A stretch of 64,000 nt of DNA, from contig CANFKC010000027.1 of the NCBI GenBank assembly GCA_947447265.1, positions 1-64,000 on the forward strand. The letters run 5' to 3'. The position numbers were made by a program, and so were the translations under genes. Shown in pieces: positions 9,380 to 19,172 of this stretch. The stretch is from Chitinophagaceae bacterium (lineage in GTDB: Bacteria; Bacteroidota; Bacteroidia; Chitinophagales; Chitinophagaceae). Within the stretch, counting starts at the first letter, position 1. Each line of letters starts with the position of its first letter. Below the pieces are notes generated by a model. It ran no database searches. It was not told the origin of the DNA and saw only the letters and a list, made by a program, of their open reading frames with translations.

Positions 9380-9418
9380 TGTGTTTGTTATTACTGTACT
9401 GTTGCAGTCCCTATCTAC

Positions 9419-9601
9419 CTACACGCCCAAATAGGCTTTTGCCATTGCTTTTTTTACAGGGTCATTGGCTACAACGTGCGCCAGCTTTGTGAGTTCCTTT
9501 GCCGATAATTTGGCTGATAGTATGGTCAATGCCCTTACTTTTTCGTCTGCAACCGCTTCTTCTTTTGCTGAAATGGTTATTGTGTAATCATACTTCTTCA
9601 T
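9419..9601 (-). CDS. Small conserved-looking phage-type protein (60 aa)
   Basis: The protein has 60 residues: an N-terminal beta-like segment (MKKYDYTITISAKEEAVADEKV) and two short helices ending DPVKKAMAKAYLGV. No membrane segment or catalytic motif is present. Similar short proteins are familiar from Bacteroidota phage and prophage loci, but no function is known. It has an ATG start, is 39 bp upstream of the annexin-like gene, and lies 13 bp after the stop of the small frame at 9615-9731, so all three are probably co-transcribed. Confidence 0.55.
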   Translation of the reverse strand: MKKYDYTITISAKEEAVADEKVRALTILSAKLSAKELTKLAHVVANDPVKKAMAKAYLGV

Positions 9602-9614
9602 ACTGGTTTCGATT

Positions 9615-9731
9615 TTAGATTTCTACGTTAAGTAATTGTGCTACCGTTATTAGTTGGTCAGGGTGGTACATCAGGGTTTCCATAACAAGGTTCATCAGCA
9701 ACATTTGCTCTTCATTAAATGCTTGTTCCAT
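9615..9731 (-). CDS. Short helical protein, or C-terminal remnant of a truncated gene
   Basis: The frame from ATG at 9731 gives 38 residues (MEQAFNEEQMLLMNLVME... ending in QLITVAQLLNVEI) and stops 13 bp before the next leftward gene, matching the spacing in this block. Upstream of the ATG the frame stays open, but the sequence there becomes the reverse complement of the SNF2 gene after about 9745. It may be an intact small gene or the tail of a larger gene cut by the junction. No family is recognised. Confidence 0.4.
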   Translation of the reverse strand: MEQAFNEEQMLLMNLVMETLMYHPDQLITVAQLLNVEI

Positions 9732-9746
9732 TTTCTGAATACTGCT

Positions 9747-11282
9747 GAGTATGTGGACGAGGCGCAAAAAATAAAAACACCGGGTACGTTAATAACATCT
9801 GCATGTAAAGCACTTAAAGCTGATTTTAAAATAGCCATGACAGGTACACCTGTGGAAAATACATTGGTTGATTTATGGTGCATTATGGATTTTTCCGTTT
9901 CCGGTCTTTTGGGTACTACCAAAGAATTTGCAAAAGAATTTCAAAATCCATTAAAAAATTCAGAGACAGATGTAGCACAATTATGTGAAGCACTTAGAAA
10001 TAAAATTGGCATCTTCATAAAGCGGAGACTTAAAAAAGATGTCGCTAAAGATTTACCGGAAAAGTTTGATAACGCACAGTCTCGGATTGAAAAGCAAATG
10101 CCCCCTGTTCAGTTAGAACGGTATAAAGTTGAAATGGATAGGGCGAAGAATACGGACATGGAGAGCGAAAATAGAGGGGCATTGATTCTAAAATCATTGC
10201 AAGCGATAAGGGATATTTCCGACCATCCGTATTTGGCAGATAAGCAGGTTTTAAGCTATCCTTCAAATGAATTGGTCGCTACTTCAGCAAAGTTGCAAAT
10301 ATTGCTTGATATTTTAGAAAACATCCGCTCAAAGGAAGAAAAAGTCATCGTTTTTGCAGACAGAAAAGATACTCAAAAAATGCTGCAAAAGGTTGTTTAC
10401 GAATATTATCGCATAAGTTCAAGTATCATTAATGGCGACACACCTGCGACAAAGCAAGCCGAGGGTAAAATAAAATTAAGTCGCCAGCAAACCATTGACA
10501 AGTACCAATCTGTAAAAGGGTTTAACGTAATAATTATGTCCCCCATAGCAGCAGGTGTTGGTTTGAACGTAACTGGGGCTAACCATATTATTCATTATTC
10601 ACGGCACTGGAACCCGGCTAAAGAAGAACAAGCAACGGACAGGGCATATCGTATCGGACAGCAAAAAGATGTTCATGTGTATTATCCAATGGCAGTTGCT
10701 GATTTTGATTCATTCGACTTGATACTTGATAGGTTGCTTGCCAGAAAAAAGGCACTGGCGGCAAGCACACTTTACCCTACAGAGCAAATTGAATTGAAAC
10801 TTGATGAAACCTACAATAGCATTTTTGGTTTTAATGCTGAAAGTTCTGAATCCCCTTTATCTACAAGCGACATCAATAGTTTGCAACCGCATTTATTTGA
10901 AGCATTCATTGCTGCCTTGTATTCAAAAAAGGGGTTTAATACACATCTTACACCATATTCAAATGATAAAGGCGTTGATGTAATTGCTTTTAAGGACGGT
11001 GAAAACTATCTAATTCAGGCAAAACAAAGTAAGTCTGTAATTGGCAACGATGGAGTGCAGGAAATTGCTGCGGCAAAACATTATTTTGATGCTAAATATG
11101 GTTTAGAATTTAAGCTGATTTTACTATCAAATAATGATTTCACATCGGCAGCGGAATTATTAGCTAAACCCAATAAAATTAGCTTAGTAAACAGATTGCT
11201 ACTCGAAAGAATGATAATTGATAATGTAGTAACAATTCAAGATGTCCATAAATATGAAGCTATGCGGATGAAAATTGTGTAG
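9747..11282 (+). pseudogene. SNF2-family helicase fused to Mrr-like restriction nuclease domain, 5'-truncated
   Basis: The frame starts abruptly inside an SNF2 helicase at motif II (VDEAQKIKTP). It continues through motif III (MTGTPVEN), the C-terminal RecA lobe (KVIVFADRK, SPIAAGVGLNVTGA, and an arginine-rich motif VI around EQATDRAYRIGQ), and ends in an Mrr-type PD-(D/E)xK domain with GVDVIAF and LIQAKQ as the catalytic D and Q-x-K. The ATP-binding motifs I and Ia are absent. The open frame back to 9654 encodes unrelated sequence, the reverse complement of the neighbouring leftward frame. The intact parent would be an ATP-dependent restriction-type protein. The remnant cannot hydrolyse ATP normally, though the nuclease domain is intact by eye. 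Confidence 0.75.
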
Positions 11283-11502
11283 CAATACTGCGATTAATTT
11301 TACAGTTATAACACGCCTAATTTTTTCAGCTTAGCGCATGTCCTATTGTTTGTTTAGAAATAAATATCTCAATTTTTGGAGAGTAAATTGCAGCTATCAG
11401 GTAGAAAAATGGAAAATGAAAGTAATGAGGGTAGGGAAAGTATAGGGCTTAAACATTAAAATAATAATCAAATATCCATTGTTTTATTGACTGCAAATTT
11501 GG

Positions 11503-11533
11503 TGACATTTTACTAAACGGGTTCAAAATGTCA
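11503..11533. promoter_or_regulatory. Inverted repeat, candidate operator
   Basis: TGACATTTT (11503-11511) and AAAATGTCA (11525-11533) form perfect 9-bp arms around a 13-bp spacer, about 50 bp upstream of the -33 box of the XRE-ImmA gene. Related half-sites follow directly (CATTAAACG, TTTTTGACA). A binding site for the XRE-domain protein is the simplest reading. Confidence 0.45.
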
Positions 11534-11580
11534 TTAAACGCATTTTTGACACATTTTCATGGAAAATATTTGAAACTTTT

Positions 11581-11612
11581 TTTGAAAAATTGAAAATGAA
11601 ATTATAGTTTTG
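11581..11612 (+). promoter_or_regulatory. Bacteroidota-type promoter of the XRE-ImmA gene
   Basis: TTTG at 11581-11584, a 20-bp spacer and TAGTTTTG at 11605-11612 match the consensus TTTG-N19-21-TAnnTTTG. Transcription would start near 11619, which excludes the TTG codon at 11610 as the translation start and favours ATG 11652 (or TTG 11637). Confidence 0.6.
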
Positions 11613-11651
11613 TACCGAAAACTAAAAGTGGATATTTTGATTAATAAGAAC

Positions 11652-12659
11652 ATGATTGTTTTAGCAAGGGAATCACGAGGGATAACTCAACTCGACTTGG
11701 CAAATAAAATTGCTATGTCTAAAGCTAATTTAAGCAAAATTGAAAGCGGAGATATTGGGGTTAGTGCTGATTCAATTGAATTGATTGCACAAGCTACCCA
11801 TTATCCGGTATCGTTTTTTGAGCAAAATAATGACGTTTATCCTGAGCATCTAATTTATCGCAAACGGGATAACGTAGCACAGAAATTACTAACCCCACTA
11901 AATGCAAAGGTTAATGTGGTGAGATTGAACATCCAGTACCTTTTAAAGATGTTGAAATTAGATAACCCTGCTTTGCCTATGTATGAAGTGGATGAGCAAA
12001 ACACACCTGCTATCATTGCGCAAAAAGTGAGAAAGGCATGGAAAATAACTTTGCCCGTTATTGATAATACCACCAAACTTTTAGAAGAGAAGGGAATAGC
12101 GGTTACAAGTTTTGATTTCGGGACGGAAAGGGTAGATAGCCGATGTACGCTTACTGAAAATAAGTACCCTATTATCATCTTCAATAACACTTTGTATGGA
12201 GATAGGCAGCGGTTTTCATTAATATTTCAATTGGCGCATCTTGTTATGCACACAACCGGAAGTATTAGTTGGGATAGGGATGTGGCACATGAAGCAAACC
12301 TGTTTGCGGCAGAGTTTTTAATGCCGGAAAAAGATATTAGACCGGATTTTGAAAATGGCATCAACCTCCCTTTACTTGGTGAATTGAAACGTAAATGGAA
12401 AGTATCAATGATTTCATTGCTATACCGGGCTGACGATTTGGGCTTTTTAACACCAAACCAAAAAAAGTACCTGATACAGCAGTTCAATGAACAAAAAATG
12501 AGAAGACGAGAACCTGTAGAGCTTGATGTACCCGTGGAAAAACCAGCAATGGTCAGAAAGTGGATTGCTGATTTCAAAACAAAACAAAAGCTGGACGTGA
12601 AAGATGTAGCGTCCCATTTTCATTTGAATACTGATGAATTTATAGAACTATACAATTAA
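11652..12659 (+). CDS. XRE HTH / ImmA-IrrE-like regulator with degenerate metalloprotease motif
   Basis: An N-terminal XRE helix-turn-helix (ARESRGITQLDLANKI, then SKANLSKIESG) is joined to an ImmA/IrrE-type domain. In active members the zinc motif reads HExGHxxxH. Here the aligned stretch is FQLAHLVMH: the first His is Phe and the catalytic Glu is Gln, while the second His and the downstream EANLFAAEFLMP segment are kept. Proteolysis is therefore doubtful. The family normally cleaves repressors of mobile elements or cytoplasmic targets. The ATG at 11652 was chosen because it follows the predicted transcription start. The next gene begins 20 bp after its stop. Confidence 0.78.
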   Translation: MIVLARESRGITQLDLANKIAMSKANLSKIESGDIGVSADSIELIAQATHYPVSFFEQNNDVYPEHLIYRKRDNVAQKLLTPLNAKVNVVRLNIQYLLKMLKLDNPALPMYEVDEQNTPAIIAQKVRKAWKITLPVIDNTTKLLEEKGIAVTSFDFGTERVDSRCTLTENKYPIIIFNNTLYGDRQRFSLIFQLAHLVMHTTGSISWDRDVAHEANLFAAEFLMPEKDIRPDFENGINLPLLGELKRKWKVSMISLLYRADDLGFLTPNQKKYLIQQFNEQKMRRREPVELDVPVEKPAMVRKWIADFKTKQKLDVKDVASHFHLNTDEFIELYN

Positions 12660-12679
12660 CAATCCCCCAAACTAATGTT

Positions 12680-12895
12680 ATGGCAACAATTACATTTATA
12701 AGTGAGATAAGACCATATTCCGCCAAAGAACTTGCGGATATATATGGCGTATGCGACAAGACGGTAAAGAAATGGATAAAACCATTTATTGAGCAAATTG
12801 GCGAAAAGCACGGCAGGTACTATAATGTAGCTCAGGTCAAGATAATATTTGAACGGTTAGGAGTGCCGTGCAAAATGAAAGAGATAGCAGCTTAA
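12680..12895 (+). CDS. Small helix-turn-helix (MerR/excisionase-like) protein
   Basis: The protein has 71 residues. The segment SAKELADIYGVCDKTVKKWIKPF is a winged-helix-type DNA-recognition motif as found in excisionases and MerR-like helix-turn-helix_17 proteins, followed by RYYNVAQVKIIFERLG. It lies between the XRE-ImmA gene and the recombinase operon. A role as recombination directionality factor or local regulator is plausible but not shown by sequence alone. Confidence 0.6.
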   Translation: MATITFISEIRPYSAKELADIYGVCDKTVKKWIKPFIEQIGEKHGRYYNVAQVKIIFERLGVPCKMKEIAA

Positions 12896-12991
12896 AACAA
12901 CCGTGTTCTACTCATGTAAGCCGGATACTACTCATAAAAATGGCACTCGACCTAAAGCAGGAAAGCAGTTTTTTTCACACAGGTAGCTTTG

Positions 12992-13005
12992 GTCTCAAAT
13001 GAGAC
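12992..13005. promoter_or_regulatory. Short palindrome GTCTCA-AA-TGAGAC upstream of the recombinase operon
   Basis: Perfect 6-bp arms with a 2-bp centre, ending 5 bp before the ATG at 13011. It overlaps the alternative ATG at 12999, which makes 13011 the likelier start. It could be an operator for one of the nearby helix-turn-helix proteins. Confidence 0.35.
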
Positions 13006-13010
13006 AAACT

Positions 13011-13207
13011 ATGACAATTAATGAATTAAAGGCTTACCCTAATTGCGACCATTATACTGATGAGCAAGCTGAAAATATCCTACGCACACTCGATAAAATA
13101 TCAGGCATCCTTTTTGATTATACATGCCAACAATATGGCATAGTAATTGACAATAAAATTGGGGTGCAGGTAAACAATAATCAGATAAACACATTAAAAA
13201 TTGCAGC

Positions 13208-13211
<4 letters not shown>
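13011..13211 (+). CDS. Small conserved-looking protein coupled to the recombinase
   Basis: This 66-residue acidic helical protein begins MTINELKAYPNCDHYTDEQAENILRT when the ATG at 13011 is used; the earlier ATG at 12999 lies inside a palindrome. Its stop overlaps the recombinase start (ATGA at 13208-13211), so the two are translationally coupled. The pattern YPNCDHYTDEQAENI recurs in small proteins beside integrases in Bacteroidota as far as I can recall. A recombination cofactor or directionality role is inference only. Confidence 0.55.
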
Positions 13212-14902
<1,691 letters not shown>

Positions 14903-14908
<6 letters not shown>

Positions 14909-14992
14909 AGGAGGGATTCGAACCCTCGGTACATCTTAACGACGCACGCCAGTTTAGCAAACTAGTGGATTCGGCCTCTCTCCCACCTCACC
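14903..14992 (-). tRNA. tRNA-Ser (GCT anticodon)
   Basis: Ninety nucleotides with acceptor GGTGAGG/CTTCACC, anticodon loop TTGCTAA (anticodon GCT), a long variable arm, T-arm GGTTCGAATCC and discriminator G, as expected for serine. First gene of the tRNA operon, 51 bp upstream of tRNA-Pro. Confidence 0.95.
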
Positions 14993-15032
14993 TTGCTAAT
15001 TAAAGCATCTTGTTCCTTTTTCTAAGGGAGTG

Positions 15033-15062
15033 CAAAGATATGTGTTAATACCAAAAAACAAA
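15033..15062 (-). promoter_or_regulatory. Promoter of the tRNA operon
   Basis: Read on the minus strand, TTTG (15059-15062), an 18-bp spacer and TATCTTTG (15033-15040) resemble the Bacteroidota -33/-7 promoter. The start would fall about 35 bp before tRNA-Ser. The spacer is one base shorter than usual. Confidence 0.5.
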
Positions 15063-15272
15063 AAAAAACTGAGATTTTTTTTACCTTTTTTTTCTTTGCA
15101 TTTGAAAGAACTTCTTTTACTGTATTTCTAAGCTACTTATGCTGCCTATCAAAGCTCTGCATTCCTTAAACACGAGGCCAGATTTGCCATTTAAATGCTG
15201 AAATTTCGCCGTTAACGTGATTCCCAACCCCAATGTCCGGCCGAATTACTTCTGCCGTAAAAACAGGCAATT

Positions 15273-16751
15273 TTAGATGCTGGCCAATTGTACCTTCTGC
15301 AATATCTCCATCAGGTTTTCTTTGTACTCAGAATCGGTGTCCATCAGGTTTTCTACCGTCTGGCAACTGTGAATCACGGTTGTGTGGTCGAACCCGCCAA
15401 AGTGGTCACCAATTGTCTTTAACGACTGCTTGGTAAACTTCTTAGCGAAGTACATGGTTATCTGGCGGGCCAGCACCACTTCACGCTTACGCGTTTTTGT
15501 GAGCAACCTTTCGTAAGGCACATGATAGTATTCGCATACCAGCTTCTGTATATTTTCAATGGTCATCTCGCGCGCTGCGGTCTTCACGAAATTCTTCATG
15601 ACGCGCTTGGCAAGGTCCATATCAATTTCTTTCTTGTTTAGTGTAGCCTGGGCAAACAATGCTATCAGGGCGCCTTCGAGTTCCCTTACGTTTGTTTGCA
15701 CATTGTAGGCCATATACTTCACCACTTCGTCAGGTATTTCCAGACCTTCCTGGCGCATTTTAACGCGCAGTATCGCCTGCCTGGTTTCGAAGTCCGGCGC
15801 CTGTATATCGGCATTTAAACCCCAGCGGAAACGGCTTAATAAACGTTCCTGCATACCTTCCATATCTCTTGGCGCGGTATCGCTGGTAAGTATTATCTGC
15901 TTGCCACTCTGGTGCAGGTGATTAAATATAGCAAAGAAAACATCCTGCGTTTTTGCAGCAGAAACGAACAAATGAATATCATCCATTATCAGCACATCAA
16001 TAAGCTGGTAGAAGTGGATAAAATCATTGATCTCGTTATTCTTTGCGTGATCAATAAACTGGTTAATGAATTTTTCAGCGCTTACATACAGTACCGATTT
16101 GTTAGGGTGCAACCTGCGCACCTCGTTACCGATAGCCTGTGCAAGGTGGGTTTTTCCCCAGCCTACTCCGCCAAATACCACCAATGGATTAAATGATGTT
16201 GCGCCTGGCTTTTGTGCCACGTGCAAACCCGCTGAACGGGCCACCCTGTTGCAATCGCCTTCTACATAATTATCAAAAGTATAGTTAGCATTAAGCTGCG
16301 GGTCAATCTGTGTGCGTTTAAGTCCTGGTATTGCGTATGGCGTCTTTATGTTGAACGGATCGTCCCATTTCAGGGGCATGTCAACATAATTATTTTCTTT
16401 CGGAGTTCTGTTATGCGTACTGCCCGGCATATTAATAGAAGCGGGATTGCGCTGGGTTGCGCTCCCTTCCATAAGTATGCGGTATTCCAAACGTGCAGGT
16501 TTACCCAACACGCGTTTTATTGTTTTTCCCAACAATTCAACATAATGCTCTTCAAGCCACTCATAAAAGAATTGGCTTGGCACTTGCAACGTAACTATAT
16601 TATCATTCAGGCTAACGGCTTTAATAGGCTCAAACCAGGTTTGGTAAGTGCGCCAGTTAACGTTATCCTTAATGATAGCGAGGCATTGTCCCCAAAGCTG
16701 CTCCGCATTAGTTGACGTATTGGGATGGTTATTAAAAATGTCTTTATTCAT
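15273..16751 (-). CDS. dnaA: Chromosomal replication initiator protein DnaA
   Basis: DnaA binds oriC and opens it in its ATP form. The protein shows domain I (LWGQCLAIIKDNVNWRTYQTWFEPI), a short linker, the AAA+ domain with a P-loop FGGVGWGKTH and DDIHLF Walker B, and domain IV with the DNA-binding signature ending in FGGFDHTTVIHSC. The P-loop has Trp where most DnaA proteins have Leu (GGVGLGKTH); the codon is at 16158-16160. The ATG at 16751 was chosen because five residues of the longer frame precede a typical start. Length (492 aa) is normal for Bacteroidota. A long gene-free stretch lies upstream. Confidence 0.96.
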   Translation of the reverse strand: MNKDIFNNHPNTSTNAEQLWGQCLAIIKDNVNWRTYQTWFEPIKAVSLNDNIVTLQVPSQFFYEWLEEHYVELLGKTIKRVLGKPARLEYRILMEGSATQRNPASINMPGSTHNRTPKENNYVDMPLKWDDPFNIKTPYAIPGLKRTQIDPQLNANYTFDNYVEGDCNRVARSAGLHVAQKPGATSFNPLVVFGGVGWGKTHLAQAIGNEVRRLHPNKSVLYVSAEKFINQFIDHAKNNEINDFIHFYQLIDVLIMDDIHLFVSAAKTQDVFFAIFNHLHQSGKQIILTSDTAPRDMEGMQERLLSRFRWGLNADIQAPDFETRQAILRVKMRQEGLEIPDEVVKYMAYNVQTNVRELEGALIALFAQATLNKKEIDMDLAKRVMKNFVKTAAREMTIENIQKLVCEYYHVPYERLLTKTRKREVVLARQITMYFAKKFTKQSLKTIGDHFGGFDHTTVIHSCQTVENLMDTDSEYKENLMEILQKVQLASI

Positions 16752-17648
16752 ATTGTTATAGAGCACTCAACTGTTTATCGTATTGTTTTCCTACCTGCCT
16801 GATGCCGACAATTTGTTAACCTGAAAAATGATTGAATTCAGCTAAACCAATTGCCATACAATTTAAGGCATTTTTCCGGAGTATTTTGTTATTTATTTAC
16901 CCGTTTGCCCAATGTTTCACAGCCCTGTATCACTTTCTTTATTGGGAGGACGAAATTGCTAACATTTTGTTGAAAAAAAAAATCAAAACACTATTGTTAT
17001 TTCGAAATGGATTACAGATTGGGCATTCAAGTTTTTGGCTTCATTTTTGCACCTTCACAACTCCACTAAAAATACCCCGGCAAGGTTTGAATTCTTTTTA
17101 AACTTTGTATTTTTTCGCCATTCTACTTTTGAACTTAAAATGGATGAAACCCTTTACTGTAGCGAGTTTCAGGCAATTACCGCGAAAAAATAAGTGCTCA
17201 AAACAGGTGTTTATAACTACAAAGTAAAAATACGATTTTTTAACCGTTCTTTCACGTCAACATTAACAATTTTATGGAAATTCTTTTTTGTAAAACACAA
17301 AAATTAAGCTTACGTGGCGCGCAAAATCAGCAAAAAAAGCTACACTTATCCACATTTGCAAAGCACGGAAAAAGCAGGCCCAAAAATACGTGAAAAACAC
17401 CCTTTTTCTGGCTAAAAACAGCCCCCAGCAATGCTATCAGGCCGTAGCGAAAAACCTTGTAAAATTTCTTTAGAAACGACTGTAAAAAGGCAGGCGAAAT
17501 GCAGTTAAGAACAACCGTAACTTCTTGCTTAATTTGCCGTAAGAAGGCTGCTGCGTCCAGTGAAGTTAATTCACTCGATATACTGCTGCAACAAATACAC
17601 CGGCAGGGGTTATACGGTTTATACACGAAATCCCAGCTAAAGAATTTC

Positions 17649-17688
17649 AACGCAAAGAACGCAGAGGGATCGCAAAGGAGGCGCAAAG
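17649..17688 (+). repeat. Dispersed 40-bp GCAAAG repeat, copy a
   Basis: Copy of a repeat whose halves read about AACGCAAAGNACGCAGAGGG and TCGCAAAGAAGGCGCAAAG. Other copies are at 22446, 35066, 39885 and, inverted, 49832. All are intergenic. Confidence 0.75.
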
Positions 17689-17788
17689 TCGACCAGATCT
17701 GTGCCGAGTATAATAGCTTAAATGCCACTACCAATTTATAGTGTACAAATGGTTATCGCACCCGTTGAAATTTCACGAAACGAAAAAG

Positions 17789-17813
17789 GATGCCCGTTTC
17801 GGAGCATCTTTTT
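17789..17813 (-). terminator. Terminator after the E2 acyltransferase gene
   Basis: Stem of 9 bp with one G-U pair around an AAA loop (17789-17808, minus strand), followed by a CTTTTTC run. It stands 30 bp past the E2 stop. The opposite strand also has a T-run (17809-17813), so it may work both ways. Confidence 0.7.
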
Positions 17814-17837
17814 ATTATAGTGCATTTTGTTTAGTAG

Positions 17838-19172
17838 TTATACTGCCCTGCTGCCATCAAATGCTTCGAGCGCATCTGCTACTGCAGTAAGGAAGCTGGC
17901 ACCCAAAGAACCATCAACAACACGGTGGTCATAGCTGAGTGACAAATACATCATGTGGCGGATAGCGATTACATCGCCGTCCTTTGTTTCCAGTACCATT
18001 GGCCTTTTCTTTATTGCACCAACAGCAAGTATAGCTACCTGTGGCTGGTTAATAATAGGCGTACCCATAAGGCTGCCGAAAGTACCAACATTGGTCATAG
18101 TAAATGTACCACCCTGCGTATCATCTACCTTCAATTTATTATTGCGGGCAGCGTTAGCGAGAGCGTTTACATCCTTAGCGAGGCCCAAGAGGTTTTTGGT
18201 ATCTGCATTCTTAATTACAGGTACAATCAGGTTGCCGCTAGGCAATGCTGTAGCCATACCTATGTTCACATCTTTCTTTACAATAATGCGGTCGCCATCA
18301 ACACTTACATTGATCATTGGGAAACGACGAATGCTGTTCACTACCGCTTCAATGAAGATTGGTGTAAAAGTGATCTTTTCACCGTATTTCTTTTCAAACG
18401 GACCTTTAACCTTATCGCGCCATTTTACAATGTTAGTGACATCAGCCTCTGTGAAACTGGTTACGTGCGGAGAGGTAGCTTTACTGCGCACCATATGGTC
18501 GGCAATAAGCTTACGCATACGGTCCATTTCAATAATTTCAACATTACCGCCAATAACGTTGGTTGCGGCCGGCATAGGCGCATCAACAGCCGGAGCGGAA
18601 CTTGCAGCTGGCGCAGCAGCAACTTGTGCAGCTGGTTGCGCTGCGGCTGATTGCGCACCGCCTTTAGCGCGGTTGCTTACATAATCTAAAATATCTTTCT
18701 TGGTTACACGGCCTTCGTTACCTGAACCTGGTATAGTTTCCAGTTCAGCCATGCCTATACCTTCTTTACCTGCAATATTTAATACCAGCGGCGAATAGAA
18801 ACGGGCTCCGTTACTAGCTACAGCAGCTGCAACAGGTGCTGCCGGCGCTGCATTTTGTATTGGCGCAGCAGCTTTAGGAGCTTGCGCTTCAGCAGCAGGC
18901 GAGGCCGCAGGTTTTGCAGTAGCTGCACCACCCGCCGAATCGATACGTGCAATTACTGCACCAACTGGCACTACGTCGTTTTCTTTAAACAACAATTCGG
19001 TAATTGTACCTGCAGCGGTTGAAGGCACTTCGCTATCTACCTTATCGGTAGCAATATCGAGCAGTGTTTCGTCCATTTTAATAGCGTCGCCTACACTTTT
19101 GTGCCATTTAAGCACAGTAGCTTCCATTATACTTTCGCCCATTTTAGGCATTACCAAATCAACTATTGCCAT
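17838..19172 (-). CDS. Dihydrolipoamide acyltransferase, E2 of a 2-oxoacid dehydrogenase complex
   Basis: E2 carries the acyl group on lipoate and transfers it to CoA. Domains: one lipoyl domain (1-78, lipoyl-lysine in ATDKVD at Lys44), an Ala/Pro-rich linker, the peripheral subunit-binding domain (about 125-165, FYSPLVLNIAGKEGI), a second Ala-rich linker and the catalytic domain (about 212-444) with SYDHRVVDG supplying the HxxxDG active site. Which 2-oxoacid is used (pyruvate, 2-oxoglutarate or branched-chain) cannot be decided, because E1 and E3 genes are not adjacent. It appears to be a single-gene unit with its own terminator. Confidence 0.92.
   Translation of the reverse strand: MAIVDLVMPKMGESIMEATVLKWHKSVGDAIKMDETLLDIATDKVDSEVPSTAAGTITELLFKENDVVPVGAVIARIDSAGGAATAKPAASPAAEAQAPKAAAPIQNAAPAAPVAAAVASNGARFYSPLVLNIAGKEGIGMAELETIPGSGNEGRVTKKDILDYVSNRAKGGAQSAAAQPAAQVAAAPAASSAPAVDAPMPAATNVIGGNVEIIEMDRMRKLIADHMVRSKATSPHVTSFTEADVTNIVKWRDKVKGPFEKKYGEKITFTPIFIEAVVNSIRRFPMINVSVDGDRIIVKKDVNIGMATALPSGNLIVPVIKNADTKNLLGLAKDVNALANAARNNKLKVDDTQGGTFTMTNVGTFGSLMGTPIINQPQVAILAVGAIKKRPMVLETKDGDVIAIRHMMYLSLSYDHRVVDGSLGASFLTAVADALEAFDGSRAV

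Larger units (their letters stand above)
148..9745 (-). mobile_element. Phage-like gene block between two broken-gene junctions
   Basis: All genes here read leftward and are closely packed. They encode a helicase/methyltransferase, a virion-like protein, several small one- or two-helix membrane proteins, peptidoglycan-active folds and annexin-like repeat proteins. The left edge cuts an MFS gene and the helicase 3' end together. The right edge coincides with loss of the 5' half of an SNF2 gene. GCAGTAT at 148-154 and ATACTGC at 9739-9745 form a 7-bp inverted pair exactly at the two edges. Neither integrase nor packaging genes are present in the block, so it is a fragment of a larger phage or element, or a contig artefact. 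Confidence 0.5.
11283..11651 (+). other. Control region between the SNF2-Mrr remnant and the XRE-ImmA gene
   Basis: No gene is seen in these 369 bp. The stretch is A/T-rich and holds an inverted repeat at 11503-11533 and a Bacteroidota-type promoter at 11581-11612, listed separately. Confidence 0.6.
16752..17837. other. Gene-free stretch upstream of dnaA, with one DnaA box
   Basis: No convincing gene is seen in about 1.1 kb. The stretch contains A/T-rich sequence at 16960-17280, one perfect DnaA box TTATCCACA at 17346-17354, a dispersed repeat copy at 17649-17688 and a terminator at 17789-17808. A single box is weak support for an origin, so oriC is only a possibility. Confidence 0.5.

Noticed and set aside
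9654-9746. N-terminal extension of the SNF2-Mrr frame
   Set aside because: It is open by chance: it is the reverse complement of a plausible leftward short frame and has no helicase similarity.
17327-17734. 135-aa minus-strand open frame in the dnaA upstream gap
   Set aside because: Cys/Phe-rich composition, overlaps a dispersed repeat and the DnaA box, no start signals or family resemblance.
16752-17837. Confident oriC call
   Set aside because: Only one perfect DnaA box and no repeated A/T-rich 13-mer type elements were recognised.
17955-18684. Long plus-strand open frames opposite the E2 gene
   Set aside because: Complement of a well-supported E2 coding sequence; Ala/Pro-rich codon use produces the open frames.
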